Notes under the pieces: model-generated
Database searches by the model: none
What the model was told of the DNA's origin: nothing
The model's input: the letters and a program-made list of their open reading frames with translations, nothing else
Origin: Shinisaurus crocodilurus
Lineage: Eukaryota > Chordata > Lepidosauria > Squamata > Shinisauridae
Reading direction: 5' to 3'
DNA: 64,000 bases
NCBI GenBank assembly: GCA_021292165.1
Contig: CM037880.1
Location: 142,292,564-142,356,563 of the forward strand
In this document: piece by piece, positions 36,001 through 48,900 of the stretch
Numbering within the stretch: position 1 is the first letter of the stretch
Layout of the letters: each line of letters opens with the position of its first letter
Position numbers and translations under genes: made by a program

Positions 36001-39000
36001 AGCACCTTCAGTTTCACTATCACTGTCCCCAAAGAAAAATATAATAGTGATTTTTTTCTATTCCACATAATGGCTGCAACAAGACACTTTACAGAAGTAA
36101 TCAAGAGAGGGCCTACCAGGGCAGGGGAGTTCATTTCCTCAAAGCAGCAAACCTCCATCCCCCACCCCTCAGGCACCCAAGAGGACAGAGGGTAACTATG
36201 TTGTGTACAATTAGGAGGGGCCTGTTGCCCAACCACAGGGTATGCTGGCTGGCAGCTTGTCTGGGAAGACAATTTGGAGTACAGTCAGCAAACAATATAT
36301 TCCACCTATTGATACAATGGGCCAAACACCTCCAACTCATTCCTTTTTGCAGGAGGACAGCCAGGGCATATGGAGAAGAATCAGTATTCTAATGCAGACC
36401 TTTCCACTGGATCACAAGTACTGTCTTAACAATTGATAAATCCCAAAACAAGTATGTCTAGGGAATGAGCACCATGTAGTAAAACCTTCTCTGAAAGACA
36501 CATTCACCAACTCCTAATGACTGTCTAGTGACAGCTAATGCCTGTGGCAGCTGCTATTCATAGAGCATCATTAGTCCCATTTTTCTCTTGTTTCATTACA
36601 CCCCCCAAGCCCCATGAGTTGAATTGTCTTCACAATGGGAAGGGGGGATATATTGTGGTGGATTACTTACCACAACATCCCATAAGGGCTATCTTGCCCA
36701 TGGCTTTGTCACTAGGGTGACAGGGCAGGACCCAACGGCTTAATGTCTTCCCAACACCATCCATGGTTATTGCCAGTGTAATAAAGCAGTGGAGAAGCAA
36801 CAAAGAGAGAATGGTGCATTTGATATCATGGTTTTCTGAGCAAAGCAGCCAGGAGGATGCTGGCAAACAACCAAATGAAGATGGTGTGTGTGTGTGCGTG
36901 CGTGCACACCATGGAGACTGTGGCAGGATGGGATGAAGGCGGCTGAGCAAAATGAAATAAGACATTGTAGGGCATAAATAAGGCCCTATGACATACTTCA
37001 GCCACTCTGGTTGACTATAACTCTAGAGAGAGAGTGTATGAGCGAAGTTGACCTGGGGCCTCTTGTATGTCAAGTCTCTGTTGTATCACTGAGTAATGGT
37101 TTCACATAAAGTCCTTTTAGTACTTAGCTATATGGCTGAGTGCCCTGGGTCCCATGCATTGGGTGGAAAGGAGAGACAAATTGTCACAGGCTAGACCCCA
37201 GGGAGAGAAGACCCCATCATGAGTTTATCTTCTACTTGCTCCTGTGGTTTGGATGTTGCTCTCTGGAGTGGGAGTTTTGGATTCTAGTTTCTCAGCCTGT
37301 CCTCGTTCACCCAAAATTACTGATGCCAGCAGGACACCCAGATGCAAGCCTTGTACAGGTCACTATAACAGTTCCCAAGAATGGGAATCACACACCTACT
37401 TTCCACTGCAGTCCTCTTTCCCATGAGATACTAGCCAGTAACAGTCCTGCCTACTGGGACTTCAGTCTTGTAGCATCTATTCTTCCATGTTCATTTTGCC
37501 TCTGTTCCTCTCCCTTGCAAAATGCTCATCCATTTAACACAGATGCCAATACAAATCTGCAATGCTGGAAAGACTGTGGGCGTTCTTCCCATCAGTCTGA
37601 CTGTGCACTGTGTGTAGGAGAGTATAGAATGGGTCAAGTGACACCATCTCATTGTTGCTGGGTGTTAACTGGTGCCTTCTGTGTTGTGACATGTATCACA
37701 ATCACCAGCTGTGGCACATTGTTTACAAATGAAAGGAACAGAATGGCTGGTAAACAAGTTATGTTTTGTCTCCTACTTCCTGTGTGTTTCTCATGGGAAA
37801 AGTAGGTGTGAAAGAAATACGAGCTGGTCACATGGTTTGTATGTTCTGATGACGTACTGACTTGTTGTTTCTCTGTCTGTAGCCATTTTGGAGAGATGTT
37901 GAACTGTTCTCTCTTCTTCACTTTCTTGTCTTCTGACTAGTGTTTGCTGGACTAAATGCAATCATGTAATGTCTGAGCTGAGTGGAGTGAAGCTCAACTT
38001 GCTCCACTGGATTAAATGCTTGCTATGCATTGTACTCTGCACATGGAAATGTATACTCTGTAGAATAAGCTTTGTTAAGTAAATAAACAGGTAGTAAATA
38101 GACCTGTGGAGTTTACAGAGTTATTTCCTTACTACTGGAATCTGCAAACAGGAGGAAGCTGAGTTGGCTGACATCCGATACGCTGTGGAGCTGCGCTGGG
38201 AGTGGGAGAGACAGATCTGAACTTCTGTGTGTGGATTTATGGGCGTCTGCACACGGGAATAGGATTTTAAATCTTCCATCTCACACATGCGAGGCGCTCT
38301 GCTTTTCCTCGCACACCTTCATTCTGTACCTATGTAATGTGGGGTCATTGTCAATGAGTTTCACCATGATTGGTGGGTGGTGATAATTTCCAAGGACTCT
38401 GTGAGAGTAACTGTCATTGTTGCTATGTTAGCTTTTTTTTATTCCTTAACATTACTGCTGTGCTTTTTACTTTGCTGATGGGGGAGCATAGGATCCCAGC
38501 TTTTTACGCAGGTCTAAGCTCTGGTGTAGTACTAACTGGGCAATAGCATGAGACCGTAAGCCAGTTTTGATTTCATCTATGTGGCTTGACTGCCCTTCAT
38601 CCCTCAGCTCTGCCTAGATAGCTTACCTCAAAGGATGCTAAGGATGCTATATTTTTCCAATATATACTGTTTCATACAGTATGTAGTTGATCTTGATTTT
38701 GTGTACAGGGAAATCCACAGTTCAGTGTAGTGCTCTCTGTACTGTACAGAACCCCACTGCCAAAAATGTTATGTTAAATAACTGCAATCTAAGAATATTT
38801 GTACATGATCAGATCCACTAGAAAGATAACAATTTCCAACTCTACATTCTTGCTAGTTTTTTTTTTCAAACTAGCAATTTCCTTTTAACAAATTGTATTT
38901 TGTTTTGTTTCGATTTTGCAACTACCATTTCAAGATATTTTCTAGGCTACCAGGATTTCTTTACAGTAAGTTTGTATTTCTGAGGTACAACCTATTAAGC

Positions 39001-39930
39001 AATTTGCTCCAATTTTGTTCAAAACATGAATGTATACCTATCCTCAGAGGACCCAACTATTGGTATTTATGTTTGCTTTGAGCTTGAGGACACAGGCGAA
39101 ATGCACAAGTTGCCTTACTACCGCCTAATAAAAGTCCTCCCAAATGACAGATAATGATACAGACAAATTCTATAGATCCATCAGGAGATCCAGTATTCTG
39201 GTCTATTCTGAAAAGTAAGTAATACCCATATCTGATGGGCAGATTAAATAACTGATTTGGAAGCCCCAATCCCTGTTCTATTGGTTTTCAAAAACTGTTT
39301 TTAAAAAAAGATGAAGACTCTCATGGTATAGACAATATACCATTACAAATATAAGAACATATAAACACACCAGTGTACATATTAACACTTAGTTACCTTT
39401 CTTTCTCATTTGAGCTTCCCTTGATCCAGGTGGTGCATTAATATCTCCTATGCCCTGAAAGTATACGTATTTCTTCACAGTTATCAAATTAGGTGCAAAT
39501 TTCCAGACATCCTCTCTGTCATCAATAATACAAACCATGGAATCTCCACAAGGAAATAAGTTTCTAGAAACAGAAGAGGGAGTCAATAAAATTGACTAAT
39601 TAGATAAATATTTAAAATGATTACAGTTAAGATGTGTCAACTTTAGAGAGATGTAAAACAGGAATTCATTTTAAATTCACCTGTTTATTATAGTCCTTAA
39701 CATTATCAGTTTGTTTTCTTGAAGCAACTACCATTTCATCTGTATCTTCATAATGATTAATATCAAAGAGTTTTGCTTAAAACCTTTCAGAAGCTGACAG
39801 AAGGGGATAACAAACCATAATATAAATTGACAGCAAAATAAATGTATATATACAAATCCTTCAATTTTAAATTCATAATCAAATCAGATTTGCCAAAAGC
39901 ATCCTATATATATATATATATATATGCACA

Positions 39931-39963
<33 letters not shown>

Positions 39964-42900
39964 ATAGTCATATAAATCTACTCTGATTTTTAAAAAATTG
40001 CCCTCATCTATGATGGGCGGAATCCAGTTAGCTGATCCCACTGACAGAACAGCTTCCGTCAGCAGAATGAGGAGCAGGTGATTCCTCCTCCCCCTTGCAA
40101 CCCACTGTGTACCCACAAACTCTGCTCCAGAGAGTTGGGGGATCCTCTGGAGGGGATTCTGGCAGGGTGGAGGGGAAGGAAAGGGGATGATTTTGTCATG
40201 CAATTGGAAGTCCGTTCACAAGATGTTAGATTCTACCCAATCACTTTAGCACAAATTTTTACTCCTACAAATAATTGTAATATCCATTCTTGTCACCTGG
40301 AAATCACTTCAGAAGGGAATATTTGGGCAAAACAGATGCTATGGCAATTGGTCTTGCTACTGATTTCTGACAACCTAGTTAGGATATAATCTCCATTTCT
40401 TTACAATAGAAAGGCACTGAGATAAATATATTTGTGTGTATGGCCGTGGGTGGCAGGTTGGGATGATATTGCATTCTTGTGATATCCAACTTTATTTTTT
40501 TAATTTGTTGTTTCCAGCAGTAGCCCTCCATGCATTCTACAAGCAACATTCTACTTCCAATACATACCTAAGGTTCCCAGTTTTAGAAAATGGATCAATA
40601 CATTCATCCCTTGACAATATTCGATGAGAGAAAAGCTTCTTTTCGGAGTCCAAGAATGCTTTTAAGGGGGAAAAAGTGTGGAATTAATATCTTTGGAATA
40701 TTATTTTATGTATTTTCTACAAGCATCATATTTCACATCATTCTCTCTGGAATATTAAGGGACCAATCATTTCAGTCACAAATATATTTTAATCTGAATT
40801 ATTGTTCCTAAATCAAATTTATTAATGAGTTCCCCAACTACATCCATCTACTACACGAACACTAAATACTATGAATTAAATAACTATGCATAATTCAAGA
40901 AACTGGTCTGAAGACATTAAGAGATGTGTAATAAACACTGGCCAACATAAGCTGGAACATGACTGAATGAATTCAGTAGGATAAGTGAGATTTTGTGGGA
41001 TGAAAAAAAAGGTTTGAAACTTAAGTATACATGTAGTCAGTTATTTATGAGTAAATCCTTAATATTTCTGCTCGTCAAGCAACACATTGTGTTTTGTGAT
41101 GTTAACAGTATAGCCATCTTAAACACTCAATTACTTTCATACCACGTCTCAGGACTGAGCCATTTCCCTCATTTGTTTGATGCTATGCCTTTGGACTACA
41201 AATAGCTAAAGCAGTGGAAAATACGCTACAATGCTTAAGCAAAATGGGCAAGTTAAGGGAAAGTTTAAACAGACATTCTTGCAGTTGCAGGTTTTAAGTT
41301 ATACTTGTAAGTTTTCTACACATATACTTCTGAGCTATCTTGAAAGTGTGTTACTATTTTTAAAAATACTTTTTGCCAATTGCCTTGAGAAAACTGATTC
41401 TGCAGGACTACAACCAGTTTGCCTGAATAGCAGGAACAATGCATTTGATTTGTTTGTTATATAAACAAACTACAGTTTCATCAAAGCTTTGGGGGTGGGG
41501 GAATCAGGCTTTCTATTGCATTAATATAGGCTTGCACAACTTCACCAATCATATATGGCAGCTGATAAGCATCATGGTTTTGCTGCTTGCCTGGTATTGC
41601 AAAAATTGAAGGGTTGTCAAGCACTTGGCAGGCCAGAATACATCTGGTGGGCTGCACTCAACTTGGCTGGTTAAAAGTTGCATTACATCCTGGAGATGAC
41701 CAGTACAAACTTGCTTTTTAAACAGGCATTGTCAAAAATTTAAAATTGTGACATTTGCTGTGTTGTATAGGTTCCATTTTCAAATGTGCCAGGTGATTCA
41801 GTGCTACAATGCACTTTGAAGGATCTGGCTATTCAGGGATCTGGCTATTCAGAGGTGACTACATAGAACTTTCTAAAAGTCCCAGTAAAACGCTTTAATG
41901 ATACACCTCCTGATATCATTGGCCACTTATTAAAATTAATATATCTCAGCCAAAACTGTTGTCTCTTACATGAATAACTTAAAACCCATGAAAGCAAGAA
42001 AATTTGAGAGTTAAGGATAGAAGTTCAACCTTAACTCACCCGACTATGCTTAAGAATTTCAGCAAATTCATGTAGGATCATCCCTGTTGTGAGACCCTTG
42101 CAGTACCTAGGCATAATGAATTGAAAGGATTAGCTAGAGAGAACCATCACCAAGTAAACTAAGAAAGATGCATAGGCTTACTAAGGTGAAATAAGCTACT
42201 TAGTTTGGAAAATAAAAGTGGGCTATAATTTTAAAAATACATTACAGTAACAAAAGATTTCCATACATGGTTTGCTGTTCTTCAATATCCATCAGCTACA
42301 CAAGCAGCACCAAATAATACTTGTCACCTAGATTGATCAGTGGCTAAATGTAGCCCAACCTTTCACCTCCCTTGCTACAAAGCTCCTCAGAGCTGACTGG
42401 GTTCACCTTATGTATTTTCCTGCAGGCACAGGCAGGACCTTTAGCAATAACAGCATGAGGGAAAAACAGTCAGTTTGCATACCTGGTCATTCATGTGGTG
42501 GATTTTACAATGGACTACCATTTATCAGTCGGCATATATTAACATGCCTTTACTTAAATTACTATGTTTAAGGCTAAGGAGAAAGTGAAACTTATCAAAT
42601 GCTTCTTGTTTCACTAGATCTGAGCCCCTATGTTTAGAAGGCTAATCAGTGGGAATAACGGATAATTTAAAACCAAGTATCAGTTGAGGAAACTTTGGAA
42701 ATAGTTTATTCTTGGTTTTAACCAATTATTGCTAAACCATATAAAAATACTACCCTATTTTGTAAGTGTCAACTTTCCTAAGAATTCCTCTTGTGGGTGG
42801 ATTACATTTCTATGCATGAACTGCAACACACAATGGGTTGATTAGCAACAAATGCAGAGTAACAAGTACTGGTTACGTGATGGGTAACAGAATTTCCTTC

Positions 42901-45900
42901 ATTTCATTAAATAAAGTAAAAAAGCTACCGTATTTTCCGGCGTATAAGACGACTGGGCGAATAAGACGACCCCCAACTTTTCCAGTTAAAATATAGTTTA
43001 TTGGGATATACTCGCTGTATAAGACTACCCCTCTTCCAACGCACACCAAATAAAAATTAAAAAAACATCAGATTTGATTTCAACATGGTAATTTTAATTC
43101 AAATGCTTATGACATGCAGGTACTTAGCAGGAAAACTGTCACTTATAAACTTAAGGCTGTTTGTCATCAAACATGTAAACATAAAACAGTGCAAGTGGAT
43201 TAAACTTTTCCTAATTCACTCTAAAGCTGAAAGGAAGGATAAGACAATAAACCCATGGGAACTGCCATGCTGTTTGTTTTCTAAGCTGTCAACCAAACTG
43301 GAACTGATGATGATAGGAGGAAGATAACAAACAATAGAGAGAGAGCAAGTGCCGGGCAAGTCCCTGGCGAGTTAGCAACGCCCATCATAACTGCAAGCTA
43401 CGGTATTTTTACAGGTTTTGCTGGCGTGACAGTTTCCCTTTAAAAGCCTTCAAAATCCTCCTGTTCGTCATCTGATATCATAAGTACATCAATGACATCT
43501 TGTGATACATTTGTAAGGCAGTCATCGTATGGATCAAATTCCGTATCAGATGTTGTGGTCTCAGCTTCGGCTTCCTCTTCATCTTGCCACAAGTAGTCGT
43601 CCTCCATACCATCTAATGAATTTGATATGCCACACTTCTTGAAAGACTTGATTACCGTTTCTGCATCAATATCATTCCAGGCTTTTATGACAAACTTGCA
43701 CAAAACATCCAACTGTGGAGCACGCATGTTTCCTCCTTTTGTGAATGACTTTTCGCCGCTAACCATCCATTCATTCCACTGTTCTCGAATGCGATCTTTA
43801 AATGGCTTGTTTAGGCACACATTCAGTGGCTGTACCAACGATATCTCAGATCTCGCACATGCGCGCCTGCGCCTCTTCACTGCAGTCCTCAGGAGCGAGA
43901 TCTGAGAGGCAGAGGTAATAGGATACAAGGGCGGGCTAGACGGGTGAAAGAGGCATGTTTTTCTGGGCACAGCGCCGCTCTCTCTCTTTTCTCCATACCC
44001 CAGGCGTCCCTGACGGCTGCAGCTTGCTCTATACTTTCATACTGCTTTCATACGGTCGCCGCGGCCGTTTTTGAGCTCCCCCCACCATATGCAGCGACCG
44101 CAGATAGTTTCAGCACCCGCCCTATAAGACGACACCCGGCGTATAAGACGACCCCCGACTTTTGAAAAGATTTTCCAGGGTTAAAAAGTCGTCTTATACG
44201 TTGGAAAATACGGTATATATGTTTTTAGTTAAATGGAAACATTTTAAAGCCTTAAAATATCAAGACAAATCAAATAGTGGCATAAATTGCTTTCCTTTCA
44301 ACATGACTAAGGTAAATCCTATTTCCTTTTCAATGATCACTAAAATCTCATATTTTTAACCAACCTGTCAACTTCTGCCCAAGTCCCAGTATGTAAAAGC
44401 TGCCCTGAGTCCTACTACTATCTGTTTGCTAAGCTCAAAACCCCAGTCTCTTAATCAAATATTCAAAAACTGAAATTGAAGTATTTCGGGAAATTCTGCA
44501 GCACATACACGAGCTTGAACAAGTTAAAAGTATTGCTATTCATTTAGGCATATAATTCTCTGCATCTGAAAAAACAAAGAGGCTGTCTGTCAAACTGAAA
44601 GCTTAACTATCATCCCAAAAGTAATCTAAACTTTTATCCTGGGCACAATATCAAGGAAGACAAGTCTATCTCTTCTCGTTCATCCCAGTTTGCAGGACAC
44701 GGAATAATGGGCTCAAGTTACAGGAACCTAGATTCCACCTAAACATCAGGAAAAATTTCCTGACTGTCAGAGCAATAAGACAATGGAATCAACTACCTAG
44801 GGAGGTGGTGGGCTCTCCCAGTCTGGAGGCATTCAAGGTGCGGCTGGACAGACATCTGTCAGAGATGCTTTGACCTGGATTCCTGCATTGAGCAGGGGGT
44901 TGGACTCGATGGCCTTGTAGGCCCCTTCCAACTCTACTTTTCTATGATTCTATGATTCTATCCTATTCCTAAGATTCTGGAGACAAAGTATCCAAGGTTT
45001 TGTTTCCAGCTGAAATATGGGAGCTTGAGATGGTTCAGAACAAGTTTCTGAGGTTAATATTATATACAGTGGTGGCCAAAATTGTGGACACTTTTTTGAA
45101 ATCTTCATGTTTTGAAACTTTGCATGCTTATAGAAAATGTTCTGTTTCACAAAATTCAAATGTTTATATATCATTTGAAAGATATATAGCACGGCCTAAA
45201 GAAATAATGTGGTTGGAGTTAGAAACATCTGAATTACGAAATACTTTGGAGAATATACTTTTTCTAAAAAATAATAATAAACTGATAAAAAAAACACAGA
45301 CAACCCTTTTTAAAGAAGTTTGTTAGTGAACTGGAGTACTATGAGGAACATATTTAGACCAGGGATTTCTCCATTAACTCCGGTGGTGGCTCTAAATGAT
45401 TTCCCAGAAAATTTAAGATTGGATTTGGAGGGTAAACTAAGAGAAGAAAGGGTTATTAGATTATCTGATTGGGTGGAAAAGATGGGGACTAGAGACCAAA
45501 TAATGGAAATTGTTGGGAGAAGAAGAGTGTCGTGGTTAAATTTATTACAGTTAGAACAGTGGTCGAAGAAGTGGAAAAGGAAAACTGAGTATGAGAGAGA
45601 TTTAACTAAATTTTAAAAGATTGTTATGTCTAGAGATGGTCTACAAGGTAATGCATCAACAAGAGGTATAACAAGGGATTTATATAGATTGATTCAAAAA
45701 GCAGAAGAACAAGAGGACCAGCTAAAGGCAGTATGGGATAATGAATTTGAAGACGTGACCTCGAAGGTGGGTTGGAACAATATATGGGATAGACGGATTG
45801 TGAAGGTGATGTCAACTAGGATAAAGGAGAATTTCTATAAACTAATTTGGAGATGGTACTTAACTCCAGTAAGATTAAATAGAATAGATAATAATTGTTC

Positions 45901-48900
45901 TGCATTTTGTTGGAGAGGATGTCAGGAAAAAGGGACATATGCTCATATGTGGTGGAGTTGTAAAAATGTACTGGTTTTTTGGTGAGATGTTTTTACAGAA
46001 ATATCGGAAATTACTGGTATTAATTTAGAGGTCTTTCCAAAACTAGCATTGTTATCAATAACGGAGAAACTTATTTGCGACCAAAATACGAAGGAATTAA
46101 TTGTAAACTTGTTAACTGCGGCTAGGCTAATGATAGCGAGGAAATGGAAAGTACAATATATTTTCCTAATAACTGACTAGTATAAGGAAGTTTGGGATAT
46201 AGCAATAAATGATAAATGAACTTGTAGTATCAAATGCAAAAAAGGACAGTTAAAGAAGAATAATTTTATGGATATATGGAATCAATTATTAGACTATGTA
46301 TTAATAAAGGGGAAGGGGAGCATGCCTTGTCAGGATATGTTATACTTTTGGAATTTGGAATTCATTTGATCAAGGGAATGGAAGTATATAAATTGGTCCC
46401 TTGGAGGGTGCACTTTATGATTTATTGTATGTTGTTTATGTTATATTTTTGTGTTATTCATGTATTTTGTTATATTTTGTTTTGAAAAGTAAATAAAATT
46501 AAAAAAAAAAAAAAAAAGGAGTAGCTCAGAGGAAACAGTGTTTCCTTGTCCCAGGCAGTTCTTACCTAGATGGGGAGAAACTGATTTTTCTTTCCTAATA
46601 CATTTAGTGGAGACCTTGTTGTTGTTGTTGTTGTTGTTGTTTTAGAACTTGAGAAACTTTGTCTCAAATACAGATTTAATGCATCTTTTTGCCCAATTTT
46701 AGAAAAGTACATTTTTGTTTTACTTTAGAAACAGAGGGGAACCTATAGTATTTGTTATTGAAGTAGCAGCTGCTAGGATTAAAATGACAAGAAAGCAGTA
46801 CGTGTTTTAAAAATTTCTAATAAACTCAAATTAAGTCTTGGAGATGGACGGATCTGTCAGTCTTGATCTTGCCAAGACTGTTGCTTTTTGAGCTCAAGCT
46901 AGTTCTGTTCCATTTCCACATAGGCTTGTGATTTTTTTTTAAAAAAATTGGTATGAAAATTTGTATACAATTTTTTAACGCAAGCATTTTTGTGCACATT
47001 TTGAAACATCTGCACCCGTTTGCTGAAATGTGTTTGTGCACATTTTTCAAATATATGCATTTTTCTTTGCACATTTTCAAATGTGTGCATGTTGAAAGCA
47101 CTTCTTGTTTTTGTGGAATGCATTGCAAGCTTGGAAATGTGAAGATTTCTGACCATAAATTGTAATCGGGTCTGAGAGGTATGACCTCGGTAAATCCATT
47201 AAAAAAACCTTGGAACTAATTTCTCACACATCCTTATTAAGTCCTCATATAACAGTATTTCTCTGTAAAATACTGCCACCCAGTGTTCAAAATATGTACT
47301 CACTGCTAGAGCAATAATTGTTGCAATTACATATGCACCTGAAGAGTCAATTTCTTTTTCTCAAGAATTAAATATTTACAAGGACACCCATAAAGTTTTC
47401 CAGATATATTTGGGGAGGCAAGAGGAGAATCCCTCTTCCCAGATCACATGCTCCTACTTCTTTTCAGGGCAACTGCATCTTATTTGACATCTCAGGCAGG
47501 AACAGGGAGGCGAGTCACACCACTTTCAGAATGTTTACCAAGCGGTTTTTTTGGCAGATGGTGGCACCCTTTCTCTTTTTAAAAAGAGTGTGAGCTGTTG
47601 TGGGGGAGGCAATGATGATTCTCTGAAGCTGTACTGTATGTATTTGGTGGCTGAGGGGGTGGAGGGCTAACATGGTAAGCCATCAATGGCAGCCCTTTCT
47701 ATAGGCTCCACCTACCTGCCCCTCTCCCAGCTCTTCCTACTTGCCTTTATTTATTTATTATATTTATACCCCGCCTTTTTTCCTGCAAGGAACCCAAGGC
47801 AGCTTACATAATCCTCCTCTCCATTTTATCCTCACAACAACCCTGTGAGGTAGGTTAGGCTGAGAGACAGTGACTGGCCCAAAGTCACCCAGTGCCTTCT
47901 ATCATTAGCAACTATACCAGAAGTGGGCAGACTTCAGACATGTGGGATCTACTTTGACTCCAGACATGTGGGATTTACTAGAATCCTTGAGATCCAGCCA
48001 GAGCCTGGTAGTGGTACAAAAGAAATACCCTTGGAATTAAAGAATTCTGAGCCTAGGAATTGGTTTTGAGTAGCAGAACTAAATGAAGCTAACAGTTCTT
48101 CCATACAAAAATCCATTCCTGGTTACCCCAAGCTTTCATCATTTCAGCAGTATAATTTAGTGCATTGGGGAAGGGAGTCATTTTGTTGCTGCTCTTGTTA
48201 AACAACTGGAAGTCAGAAATCCTTGCCAATCCACTGCAAATGATCCGGAGCTATTAGTAGATCCAGATATACCTTCTGCCCATCTCTGTACTACATACAT
48301 AGAACAATCTTCACATTAATTCCTGAAATTCAAATGTATCTGTAAACAGTCTTTATTCCTACATGCCAAGGATCCTGGCATAAGTTAGGGCAGGAAATTA
48401 AAACTGAAGTGTATCTGAAGTTCTTTGATTTTACAGTTCTCCAGGGCTTTTCAATCAAAGCCTCAACTCTTTCATCATCCCACCCCACCCCGCATTCACA
48501 TACCAACAGGAATAATTTAATCAGTTCTTCCTTTCCCCCTACTCCACCACACCACAAGCTTTATTAATCTAAAACTGAATTCTTCATTTCCCCCCAAATG
48601 TTGACTCCTCTCCCTCAGAACAGAAAATGGCTAGGGGAATCAACTGACCCCAGGCTAATAAACAATTATTAATTTTTTTGGGGGGGGAGTGTGTACACGT
48701 GCATGTGTATTACATACATAAATACACACACACACAATCCTGGGAGAAGAGCCCAAGATGAACATAAGAGCGATGCTGGATCAGACCAAGGGTCCATCTA
48801 GTCCAGCATTCTGTTCACACAGTGGCCAACCAGCTGCCCACAGGATCCCACAAGCAGGGTATGAGTGCAGCAGAACCCTCCCACCCATGTTCCCTGGCAA

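Noticed and set aside
37140..37805. 222-codon open frame on the plus strand in a CTDP1 intron
   Set aside because: No recognisable domain, signal or homologous copy; no splice context or promoter. Probably chance.
38040..38153. LTR-like 3' end (AATAAAC, then CTGCAAACA)
   Set aside because: No matching TG start, target duplication or internal retroviral sequence could be paired with it.
42040..42106. Possible extra CTDP1 exon with AG and GTGAGT borders on the minus strand
   Set aside because: 67 bp would shift the frame and bring an early stop; no match to FCP1; weak polypyrimidine tract. A poison exon cannot be excluded without RNA data.
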